Shown: positions 41,946 through 49,819 of the stretch, piece by piece | How positions within the stretch are numbered: the stretch's first letter is position 1 | Layout: each line of letters begins with the position of its first letter | Assembly (NCBI GenBank): GCA_913775095.1 | Contig: CAJYIW010000024.1 | Coordinates: 248,001-312,000, forward strand | From: an uncultured Siphonobacter sp. | GTDB taxonomy: Bacteria; Bacteroidota; Bacteroidia; Cytophagales; Spirosomataceae | Direction of reading: 5' to 3' | DNA length: 64,000 nt | The notes under the pieces: generated by a model | What the model was told of the DNA's origin: nothing | Databases searched by the model: none | Seen by the model: the letters and a program-made list of their open reading frames with translations, nothing else | Program-made: the position numbers and the translations under genes

Positions 41946-43388
41946 ATGCAGCGACTGACCCAAACGCAACGACAGACTCTGAAATTTTCACCCCTCCAGA
42001 TTCAGATGTTGAATTTGTTGGGATTAAATACACTTGAGCTGGAACAAAAGATCAAGGATGAGCTGGAAGAAAACCCGGTTTTAGAAGAGGGGGCGGAAGC
42101 TTCGGAAACCGCTGAAGAAGGGGCCGATGCTTCCGATGAGTTCCAGACGGATGCCAATGATCTTCCTACCGATGACTTCCGGGATTGGGATGAATTCGCC
42201 GATGATGATATTCCTGAATATAAAACCCGTTCGGATAATTTTGCGGCCGATGAAGATTACTACACCTCCCCTATTGTGCAGCAGAATACCTGGCGGGATG
42301 AACTGAAAGAACAGGTAGGAACCTTGGATTTAACGGAACGCCAGCGGTTAATCGCCGATTTCATTGTGGATTCACTCGATGACGATGGTTTTCTGAAATA
42401 CGATGCCTATAACCTGGCCGATGATATCAGTTTTACTAACAATTTGTGGGTAGAAGAGGCAGAAATCGAGGAAATTCTTCCCCTGATCCGGGCTTTGGAA
42501 CCCGCCGGAATTGCCGCCCGTGATCTTCAGGACTGCCTGCTTCTTCAACTGGAACGTAAACCGCACACGCTCGAAAATCAGTTAAGCATGGATGTGGTTC
42601 GCAAGCACATGCACGAACTGGCCGGGCGTAACTATGAGAAGATCATGCGGATCATGGATCTGGATAACGATCAGTTAAAAGAAGTTCTGTCTATCATTGC
42701 CCACCTGAACCCAAAACCCATTGTAGGCGGTCAGAACAGCAGCATGGTGGTTAACGAAAATATTCTCCCGGAGTATTTTGTCACTAATGACGGCGGACAT
42801 TTTGAAGTAAATCTCAACGGAAGAGATTTGCCGAGCATCCGGTTGAATAAATCAGTCATTGAAATGGCTGAGTCCCGTAATAAAAGCGACCGGGCGACCT
42901 CGCAGTTTGTTAAAAGTAAATTAGCTTCTGCCCGCTGGTTTATTGATGCTCTGAAGCAACGGGAGCAAACGATGCTCAATACGATGCGTGCCATTATTGA
43001 GTTTCAGAAAGATTACTTTCTGACGGGAGACGTTCGCCAGCTAAAACCCATGATTCTTAAGGACATTGCCGATCGGATCGGAATGGACATTTCAACCATT
43101 TCCCGGGTTACCTCAGGAAAGTACGCTCAAACGCCCTTTGGTATCATTCACCTCAAAGATCTATTTACCGAAGGGGTGAAAAACGAGGAAGGCGAAGAAG
43201 TCTCTAATCGGGAAATTCAACAGGCTATCGTAGAGATTATCGAGAAAGAGGACAAGCAATCACCTTACACTGATCAGCAGATTCAGGAAGTTCTGGCGGA
43301 AAAAGGGTATCCGGTGGCTCGACGTACGGTTGCCAAATACCGAGAGCAACTGAACATTCCGATTGCAAAAATTCGCAGAGAATTATAG
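41946..43388 (+). CDS. rpoN: RNA polymerase sigma-54 factor
   Basis: 480 residues with all three regions. Region I: MQRLTQTQRQTLKFSPLQIQMLNLLGLNTLELEQKIKDELEENP. Acidic region II at about 50-110 (EEGAEASETAEEGADASDE). Region III has the core-binding part, a helix-turn-helix near KDIADRIGMDISTISRVTSGKY, and the RpoN box near the C-terminus (ARRTVAKYRE), which recognises the -24 GG element. It is the likely partner of the -24/-12 elements at 4205, 24910 and 37038. A strong terminator follows. Transcribed divergently from lysS. Confidence 0.97.
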   Translation: MQRLTQTQRQTLKFSPLQIQMLNLLGLNTLELEQKIKDELEENPVLEEGAEASETAEEGADASDEFQTDANDLPTDDFRDWDEFADDDIPEYKTRSDNFAADEDYYTSPIVQQNTWRDELKEQVGTLDLTERQRLIADFIVDSLDDDGFLKYDAYNLADDISFTNNLWVEEAEIEEILPLIRALEPAGIAARDLQDCLLLQLERKPHTLENQLSMDVVRKHMHELAGRNYEKIMRIMDLDNDQLKEVLSIIAHLNPKPIVGGQNSSMVVNENILPEYFVTNDGGHFEVNLNGRDLPSIRLNKSVIEMAESRNKSDRATSQFVKSKLASARWFIDALKQREQTMLNTMRAIIEFQKDYFLTGDVRQLKPMILKDIADRIGMDISTISRVTSGKYAQTPFGIIHLKDLFTEGVKNEEGEEVSNREIQQAIVEIIEKEDKQSPYTDQQIQEVLAEKGYPVARRTVAKYREQLNIPIAKIRREL

Positions 43389-43424
43389 GCAATGTTGAAT
43401 GAGTGAAGGACAGAATGAATGAAT

Positions 43425-43468
43425 AAAAAGCGAGGAACTGGCTGGTAACCAGTTCCTCGCTTTTTTTA
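43425..43468 (+). terminator. rho-independent terminator of rpoN
   Basis: AAGCGAGGAACTGG pairs perfectly with CCAGTTCCTCGCTT around CTGGTAA, followed by a T run. Confidence 0.93.
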
Positions 43469-43604
43469 GGATAGATCAAAGTAGGTTCAGTCGTACACTA
43501 GGCATAGATAGTATCACTCATCTGCGTATTTGAAATATCCAGCTTAGATGATTAATCAATTTCTAACCCTATTCATTCATTCTATCCTTCACCCATCCAA
43601 CATT

Positions 43605-43639
43605 AAAAAAGGCCCTGCTATTGCTAGCAGAGCCTTTTT
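43605..43639 (-). terminator. terminator of the envelope protein gene at 43658
   Basis: AAAAAGGC and GCCTTTTT flank an inner CTGCTATTGCTAGCAG stem (one C/A mismatch between). It lies 18 bp beyond the minus-strand stop, with a T run on the minus strand. Confidence 0.85.
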
Positions 43640-43657
43640 GTTAGGTATCGAATAAGA

Positions 43658-45463
43658 CTAGTTTCTTCTTCTAGGCTTACCTTTTTTAGCCTTACGGCCT
43701 TCTTGTTCGATGATACGTTGTTTCTCTTCTTCCGTAATCTGACGAATACTGGTTTTAGAGATGATGTATTTACCTTTCGAACGAGTGATGTTTACCTGGT
43801 AATCACCTAAGTGACGAACCACTTCACCTTTCGAGTTCACCTCGTCGATTTCGTAGATAGCTTTGAAGTATTTAGGACGCTTCATCTCAGCTACCAGTGC
43901 ATCGAATTGAGATGGTACTGCGATTTCGATATCGTCTTTCATTTCTTCGAAAGCGTTCAGTTTCGCTTGTTCCAGCTCAGCTGTGTACGTTCCGTAAAGA
44001 GTACGTTTGCGATACGTTCCGCTTGCTTGACGAGTTCCGTCACAGTAGCAGTAGCATTGTACGGAATCACGTCCAACTACTGTAGAGTAGTAAGCAGAAA
44101 CTTCAACTAAACGGTGACGGAAACGAGTTTTCTCAGCAACAGGAGCTACTACTGGTTTCTCGAAACCGAAGCTAGCCGTAGCTACTTCAGAGATACAACG
44201 ACCGCATTTGTTATCACGCTCCGAGTGAACGGTTACGTAATACATTGTCGTTTCGCCTAACATGTTGTTAGCCCATTTCAGATCTTCTGGCCAGTCGAAG
44301 CTTCTTTCAGATGTGTTTTTCAGCGTGTAAACGATTTCATCTGCGTTAGGAGACTTCTTGTGAACGTTAACAGTGTACGTTTCACCAGGCTGAGAACTTC
44401 CGCTTTCCCAAGAGATTTTAGGATATACGGTGAAAGGAACCGTTGAATCAACCATAGTGGTTAAACCGTTGATCTTCTGGTCACCCAACATAACGGTAGG
44501 ATTCGTAGGAGCTACGCAAGTAGGACACTCCGCTGGAGCAACTTTAACCAGTTCCGTACGGTTGAAGGATTTCTTCAGAGATAACTGAAGTGCCCAGCCA
44601 CCATGCTTACGCTGGAATTCGTAAATACGAGCTACGTTTCCGCTGTAGTCACCACGAGTGAAGTAATCTACTTTCGTATAGAAACCGCTGATCTGACCGC
44701 CGCCATACCAGTTGTTACCTAAGGGGAAGTACGCACCAATGTGGCCTCTGATACCTGGGTGAACCAGGTTGTCAGTTGGGTGGAACATCGTTAACAGGCT
44801 GTTCGTTCTAGTGTCAATTGCACCAATAACGGCAGATTCTGTACGGAATACACCTACGCGAGCAGCAGCCTCAATGAAGCTACTTTGTGGTTTTTTGGTC
44901 AGATCGTAAGAGATCACAGGACCTACTACTAAGAAGTAATCTTCAGAACGACGCTTTCTCAGATCCATCGCGTCGCGAGGAACATCTGGGTGTGCATTGT
45001 AAAGAAAATCCTTGTAAGTACCACGAACGAAGAAGGTCTGCCATCCTAATTCAGCACCTAAACCGAATTTGAAACGGTTTTCAGGTTTGAAGAAGTAATC
45101 AGCTCCAACAGCTACATTTAAGCCAAAACCGTTGAAGAGTGATTTGTCACGAGGATCATTGAAGGTTCCATCCCAAGTTCCGCAGTACGCAATACCAGGT
45201 CCGAACGGAAGAGATATACGCCAGGGTGATTTGCTTAAAACAGGAAAGTAAGTTACGGTATCACAGGCACTCAGGGTGTCTGCGTTTACCATAGTGATTG
45301 TAGACTGATTTTTAAGAGCCTGTTTTCTCCACTCACGCAAGCTGATACGATCATTCTTGGTAGTAGTAGGATTCGACTGAGCTGTGGCTTTGAATTGGGT
45401 TGAACAAAATAAGATTGCTAAAATTCCCCACCCCATGCACAACGAGCGGTAGATACTTCTCAT
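43658..45463 (-). CDS. secreted/outer-membrane protein of unknown function
   Basis: 601 residues from MRSIYRSLCMGWGILAILFCSTQFKATAQ, a signal peptide; an in-frame Met at 45505 would add 14 residues before it, so 45463 is chosen. About 60-300 is rich in alternating beta strands (GLNVAVGADYFF, FKFGLGAELGWQTFF, GIRGHIGAYFPLG), suggesting a beta barrel. After CPTCVAPTNP comes a soluble part with an Ig-like beta domain, then a Cys cluster CYCYCDG and a basic tail KAKKGKPRRR. It may be a strongly expressed outer-membrane protein; I do not recognise the family. Confidence 0.78.
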   Translation of the reverse strand: MRSIYRSLCMGWGILAILFCSTQFKATAQSNPTTTKNDRISLREWRKQALKNQSTITMVNADTLSACDTVTYFPVLSKSPWRISLPFGPGIAYCGTWDGTFNDPRDKSLFNGFGLNVAVGADYFFKPENRFKFGLGAELGWQTFFVRGTYKDFLYNAHPDVPRDAMDLRKRRSEDYFLVVGPVISYDLTKKPQSSFIEAAARVGVFRTESAVIGAIDTRTNSLLTMFHPTDNLVHPGIRGHIGAYFPLGNNWYGGGQISGFYTKVDYFTRGDYSGNVARIYEFQRKHGGWALQLSLKKSFNRTELVKVAPAECPTCVAPTNPTVMLGDQKINGLTTMVDSTVPFTVYPKISWESGSSQPGETYTVNVHKKSPNADEIVYTLKNTSERSFDWPEDLKWANNMLGETTMYYVTVHSERDNKCGRCISEVATASFGFEKPVVAPVAEKTRFRHRLVEVSAYYSTVVGRDSVQCYCYCDGTRQASGTYRKRTLYGTYTAELEQAKLNAFEEMKDDIEIAVPSQFDALVAEMKRPKYFKAIYEIDEVNSKGEVVRHLGDYQVNITRSKGKYIISKTSIRQITEEEKQRIIEQEGRKAKKGKPRRRN

Positions 45464-45518
45464 AGTTTGTGTGTTTTTGTTTGATAAGTCGCTAAACAAC
45501 AGCAATGAAGTACTTTCT

Positions 45519-45526
45519 CAAATATA
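45519..45526 (-). promoter_or_regulatory. Bacteroidota -7 box TATATTTG of the envelope protein gene
   Basis: The minus-strand TATATTTG fits TAnnTTTG exactly, 56 bp before the chosen ATG at 45463. Confidence 0.58.
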
Positions 45527-45708
45527 CGGAGAAATTTCACATTCAGTTCCACAAAGTAAACTAAGGAAAACCGACAATGTTTAATTAAATACAATATTTC
45601 TCTGAGAAAAATCTTCAGACTATTTTCTATAATAACCGTGCCAGTATTATAAGTAATTCAGGATGAGCTATTTTTTTAGTTGAATTGTATTAGGCACCTA
45701 TTAAATTA

Positions 45709-45749
45709 AAAACCAGTACTTAAGCGAGTTAATGCTAAAGTACTGGTTT
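45709..45749 (-). terminator. terminator hairpin of the succinate dehydrogenase operon
   Basis: AAACCAGTACTT (45710-45721) pairs perfectly with AAGTACTGGTTT (45738-45749) around a 16-nt loop. It starts 13 bp beyond the sdhB stop. Followed by TTTAATTTAA on the minus strand. Confidence 0.82.
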
Positions 45750-45762
45750 AATATTCGGTGAA

Positions 45763-46524
45763 TTATTCTTTTGTACCCATCTCAGCCGCAAAATATTCCC
45801 GGTTCATGCGGGCAATATTTTCCATACTGATTCCTTTGGGACACTCCGCCGCACAGGCACCCGTGTTGGTACAGGCCCCAAATCCTTCCTCATCCATTTG
45901 GGCAATCATCTTCTTAGCACGGGCCGCACTCTCTGCCTGTCCCTGCGGTAATAACGCCAGCTGAGAAATTTTAGCTGATGTAAATAACATCGCTGAGGCA
46001 TTTTTACAAGCAGCTACGCAGGCTCCACAACCGATACACGCTGCGGCCATGAAAGAGGCATCCGCATTTTCCTTCGGTACAGGAATGGAGTTGGCATCCT
46101 GGGCATTCCCCGTATTTACGGAAATAAAGCCACCCGCTGAGATGATCCGGTCAAACGAGCCACGATCCGTTACTAAGTCTTTAATAACGGGGAACGCCTG
46201 TGCCCGCCAGGGTTCTACCACGATGGTGTCTCCATCTTTGAAGCTACGCATGTGCAGCTGACAGGTGGTTACGCCTTGCAGGGGTCCATGAGGACGGCCA
46301 TTGATGTACATGGAGCAGGCTCCACAAATTCCCTCACGGCAATCGTGATCAAAGGCTACTGGTTCTTTTCCTTCAACAATTAACTGTTCATTCAATACGT
46401 CGAACATTTCAAGGAACGACATATCTTCTGAAATACCAGAAAGCTTGTATGATTCCATACGGCCTTCTGTTCTGCTATTTTTTTGACGCCACACCTGGAG
46501 CGTCAGATTCATGTTACCTTCCAT
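45763..46524 (-). CDS. sdhB: succinate dehydrogenase/fumarate reductase iron-sulfur subunit
   Basis: 253 residues. [2Fe-2S] ligands in [22 protein letters not shown]; [4Fe-4S] motif [11 protein letters not shown]; and the last cluster [15 protein letters not shown]. It passes electrons from the flavoprotein (46552) to the diheme cytochrome b (48620). The in-frame Met 4 codons later (MNLTLQ) is an alternative start. Third gene of the sdhCAB operon, 27 bp after sdhA. Confidence 0.97.
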   Translation of the reverse strand: MEGNMNLTLQVWRQKNSRTEGRMESYKLSGISEDMSFLEMFDVLNEQLIVEGKEPVAFDHDCREGICGACSMYINGRPHGPLQGVTTCQLHMRSFKDGDTIVVEPWRAQAFPVIKDLVTDRGSFDRIISAGGFISVNTGNAQDANSIPVPKENADASFMAAACIGCGACVAACKNASAMLFTSAKISQLALLPQGQAESAARAKKMIAQMDEEGFGACTNTGACAAECPKGISMENIARMNREYFAAEMGTKE

Positions 46525-46551
46525 TGTTTCGTTAACTTTCTGTTAACCAGA

Positions 46552-48540
46552 TTATTTGTAGGAACGCTGAGCAATCTTAATGTTTTCGTAGTTGAGTTCT
46601 TCTCTGTGAAGTTCCCACGCCGATTCTCCCTGATATTCCCAGGCGGATACGTACATATATCCTTCGTCGTCACGTTTGGCTTCGCCTTCTTCCGTTTGAT
46701 ACTCTTCGCGGAAGTGGCCACCACAGGATTCGTTACGATCCAGAGCATCCAGACACATTAGCTCTCCTAATTCAATGAAATCAGCTACACGGTTGGCTTT
46801 ATCCAGTTCAGGATTAAACTCGTCCGCGTCGCCCATTACTTTCACATTCGACCAGAATTCTTTCTTCAGAGCTCTGATTTCCTGGATAGCTTCTTTCAAA
46901 CCCTGCTCATTACGAGCCATTCCGCACTTGTCCCACATGATCTTACCTAACTCTTTGTGGTAAGCTTCAGGTGACTTCGTGCCCTTGATGGTCAGCAGTT
47001 TAGTAATCCGGTCTTTTACTTCTTTCTCTGCCTGTACGAAAGCGGGGTGATCCGTAGAGATCGCCTTCGTCCGGATTTCGTTGGCCAGGTAAGCACCGAT
47101 CGTGTAAGGAATAACGAAGTAACCATCCGCCAGTCCCTGCATCAGAGCAGAAGCTCCCAGGCGGTTGGCACCGTGGTCAGAGAAGTTAGCTTCGCCCAGG
47201 GCGTACAAACCAGGAACGGTTGTCATCAGGTTATAATCTACCCAAAGGCCACCCATGGTATAGTGAACGGCAGGATAGATACGCATAGGCACGACGTAGG
47301 GATCTTCGCCCGTAATCTGCTTATACATATCGAAAAGGTTACCGTATTTTTCTTTAACAACGGCTTTTCCCAATTCCAGAATCTGATCATGGGAAGCATT
47401 GTGAATACCTCTTTTGTTGACCTCTCCTTTACCATAACGCTCGTAAGCAGCGTAGTAATCCAGGTAAACGGCCATTTTGGAAGTACCTACCCCGTAGCCC
47501 GCATCGCAACGCTCTTTCGCTGCCCGGCTCGCGATGTCGCGGGGAACCAGGTTACCAAACGCAGGATAACGACGCTCCAGGTAATAATCACGCTCGTCTT
47601 CAGGAATCTGATCGGCGGGACGATTGTCATTCTGCTTTTTAGGAACCCAGATCCGACCATCGTTACGCAGGGATTCTGACATCAGCGTCAGTTTCGACTG
47701 GTGATCGCCGGATACGGGAATACAGGTGGGGTGAATTTGGGTAAAACAGGGGTTACCAAAGAAAGCACCTTTGCGGTGAGCTTTCCAGGCAGCCGTCACG
47801 TTAGAGCCCATGGCATTCGTCGACAGATAGAATACGTTCCCGTATCCTCCCGTACAAAGTAAGACCGCGTGACCGAAATGACGCTCCAGTTCTCCGGTTA
47901 CCAGGTTACGGGCAATAATACCGCGACATTTGTCATCAATCATAACAATGTCGAGCATTTCATGACGCGTGTACATTTCAACCGTACCCGCCCCTACCTG
48001 ACGCTGTAAGCCAGAGTAAGCACCCAGCAATAATTGCTGACCCGTTTGACCAGCGGCGTAGAAGGTCCGCTGTACCTGCGTTCCACCGAAGGAACGGTTT
48101 GATAATAATCCACCGTATTCACGGGCGAAAGGCACGCCAGCGGCTACGCACTGGTCAATGATATTACCGGAAACTTCAGCCAGACGATATACGTTAGCTT
48201 CGCGGGCCCGGTAATCCCCTCCTTTAATGGTATCGTAGAACAAACGGTACACCGAGTCACCATCGTTCTGATAGTTTTTAGCAGCGTTGATCCCACCCTG
48301 AGCCGCAATTGAGTGAGCCCGGCGGGCAGAGTCCTGGAAGCAGAACGCTTTTACTTTATAACCTAGTTCGGCTAATGTTGAAGCAGCCGAAGCTCCGGCT
48401 AAGCCCGTACCAATGATGATAACTTCAATGTTACGTTTGTTGGCAGGGTTAACGAGCGGTACAGTCGAGCGGTATTTCGTCCACTTCGATTCCAACGGCC
48501 CGTCGGGTATTTTGGCATCCAATTTAGGTGATGTTGCCAT
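46552..48540 (-). CDS. sdhA: succinate dehydrogenase/fumarate reductase flavoprotein subunit
   Basis: 662 residues, the size of the type B enzyme. FAD Rossmann motif [15 protein letters not shown], the flavin-attachment region [22 protein letters not shown], substrate region [14 protein letters not shown] and [19 protein letters not shown]. It oxidises succinate to fumarate or runs in reverse. Operon order is cytochrome b (48620), flavoprotein, iron-sulfur subunit; 79 bp separate it from the cytochrome gene. Confidence 0.97.
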   Translation of the reverse strand: MATSPKLDAKIPDGPLESKWTKYRSTVPLVNPANKRNIEVIIIGTGLAGASAASTLAELGYKVKAFCFQDSARRAHSIAAQGGINAAKNYQNDGDSVYRLFYDTIKGGDYRAREANVYRLAEVSGNIIDQCVAAGVPFAREYGGLLSNRSFGGTQVQRTFYAAGQTGQQLLLGAYSGLQRQVGAGTVEMYTRHEMLDIVMIDDKCRGIIARNLVTGELERHFGHAVLLCTGGYGNVFYLSTNAMGSNVTAAWKAHRKGAFFGNPCFTQIHPTCIPVSGDHQSKLTLMSESLRNDGRIWVPKKQNDNRPADQIPEDERDYYLERRYPAFGNLVPRDIASRAAKERCDAGYGVGTSKMAVYLDYYAAYERYGKGEVNKRGIHNASHDQILELGKAVVKEKYGNLFDMYKQITGEDPYVVPMRIYPAVHYTMGGLWVDYNLMTTVPGLYALGEANFSDHGANRLGASALMQGLADGYFVIPYTIGAYLANEIRTKAISTDHPAFVQAEKEVKDRITKLLTIKGTKSPEAYHKELGKIMWDKCGMARNEQGLKEAIQEIRALKKEFWSNVKVMGDADEFNPELDKANRVADFIELGELMCLDALDRNESCGGHFREEYQTEEGEAKRDDEGYMYVSAWEYQGESAWELHREELNYENIKIAQRSYK

Positions 48541-48619
48541 GGAATTAGTTCAGTTTATATACTCCGGAAAAACGCTCCGGTCTGAGTTCTAAAGGAATCG
48601 ATGTTCAGCAGCTAAAAAA

Positions 48620-49408
48620 TTAAGCTCCTAAACTCTTAATGTAGAAATAAACAGGCATGGCGGCAAATGCCAGAGGAATCCCGATACCAAACACCCAGAC
48701 ACCCACGAAACGGATGAGAGGATTGTATTTGGGGTGATTCCAGCCCAGGGTTTGGAACGCACTCTGGAAACCGTGCACCAGGTGATACGCCAACGCCCAC
48801 ATGCCTAACAGGTAAAAGGCTACCAGCAAAGGATTTGCAAAAGCGGCTTTGGTTTCGGCGTAAAGATCTTTTACAATCGTCACACGCGTTTGCGTGTCTT
48901 CCCGTACGAACTCTTCCATTTTACCTTGAATGGCTGGTCCGTTGTAGGCCGAAGAAGTGACCGTACCCGTTGCCAGACTTTGCTCGTATTGACGGTAAGG
49001 TACTTCGCCAAACTTGTACTGCCACCAGAAATCGTGCATGTGCACGACAATGTAAAGCAGCAGAACCGTTCCGAGAATAGCCATGTTACGGCTAGCCCAG
49101 GAGCTCTGGTTACGTACCACTACGTAACGCTGAGGACCGCGGGCTTTACGGTTCTTGGCCGCCAGCAACAATCCATCAATGGCGTGCAGGAGAATAAACG
49201 CGTAGAGACCGTAGGATACGACTTTAATCGGAGGGAATGTCGTCATGAAAACGGCATACTTGTTAAAGCCTAATCCTTCATCGCTATGGAACAATTGAAA
49301 GTTACCGCTCACGTGTACAATGAGGAAGACGCTTAAGAAAAGCCCCGTCAAAGACATGATAAGCTTGCGGCCCAGCGTACTAGAAAAAGTTTGTGTGACC
49401 CAGGACAT
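48620..49408 (-). CDS. sdhC: succinate dehydrogenase/fumarate reductase cytochrome b subunit (type B, diheme)
   Basis: 262 residues with five membrane helices and a single subunit anchoring both domains, as in Bacteroidota and epsilon-proteobacterial fumarate reductases. Candidate heme histidines are in LIVHVSGNF, ILLHAIDGL, VVHMHDFWW and AYHLVHGF. A menaquinone partner is known for this class. First gene of the operon; a TTTG-N20-TAGTTTTG promoter lies upstream. Confidence 0.95.
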   Translation of the reverse strand: MSWVTQTFSSTLGRKLIMSLTGLFLSVFLIVHVSGNFQLFHSDEGLGFNKYAVFMTTFPPIKVVSYGLYAFILLHAIDGLLLAAKNRKARGPQRYVVVRNQSSWASRNMAILGTVLLLYIVVHMHDFWWQYKFGEVPYRQYEQSLATGTVTSSAYNGPAIQGKMEEFVREDTQTRVTIVKDLYAETKAAFANPLLVAFYLLGMWALAYHLVHGFQSAFQTLGWNHPKYNPLIRFVGVWVFGIGIPLAFAAMPVYFYIKSLGA

Positions 49409-49465
49409 CGTTTTTTTGACTCGAAGAACAGTTAAAAATGCAGGGAACTATCCCTAATTAGCCCT

Positions 49466-49497
49466 CAAAACTACGGCACAAACGGTGGCCTGCCAAA
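49466..49497 (-). promoter_or_regulatory. promoter of the sdhCAB operon
   Basis: On the minus strand TTTG (49497-49494), 20 bp, then TAGTTTTG (49473-49466): a full match to TTTG-N19-21-TAnnTTTG. The -7 box is 57 bp before the ATG. Confidence 0.75.
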
Positions 49498-49729
49498 GTG
49501 CAATATTGATTTTTTGCTAATTAAAAATACCTTTTGCCTCTGAAAAGCGTTCAGATGATGAAATTGACACGTAACCTCTCCACATCATGCCTTATTTTTC
49601 TATGCTTTCCTCAGGGATAATTTGCCCATTCAGAAAACCTATATGTACTTGAAAAAGTTTGTATAATGGGAGCCAGAATAAGAATAAAGCTCTTCTTTCT
49701 TTAAGTCTTTATTAGCTCGCCGGAAGCTT
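49498..49729. other. intergenic stretch with no gene seen
   Basis: Part of the 411-bp gap between the divergent sdhC and T9SS-protein genes. No ORF, RNA gene or clear palindrome was found. Confidence 0.5.
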
Positions 49730-49737
49730 TACCTTTG
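49730..49737 (+). promoter_or_regulatory. Bacteroidota -7 box TACCTTTG of the T9SS type B protein gene
   Basis: TACCTTTG fits TAnnTTTG exactly, 82 bp before the ATG, which implies a leader of about 75 nt. Confidence 0.6.
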
Positions 49738-49819
49738 TCCCGACTTGTTGCTGAAGTCTTTTCCAGTTTGTACCCCTTTATCCTAGTATCCGTATCGATC
49801 GTGATTATACCTGCGTAGT

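Noticed and set aside
47047-47679. 210-residue plus-strand frame opposite sdhA
   Set aside because: It is entirely antisense to a clearly conserved flavoprotein gene and has no recognisable domain.
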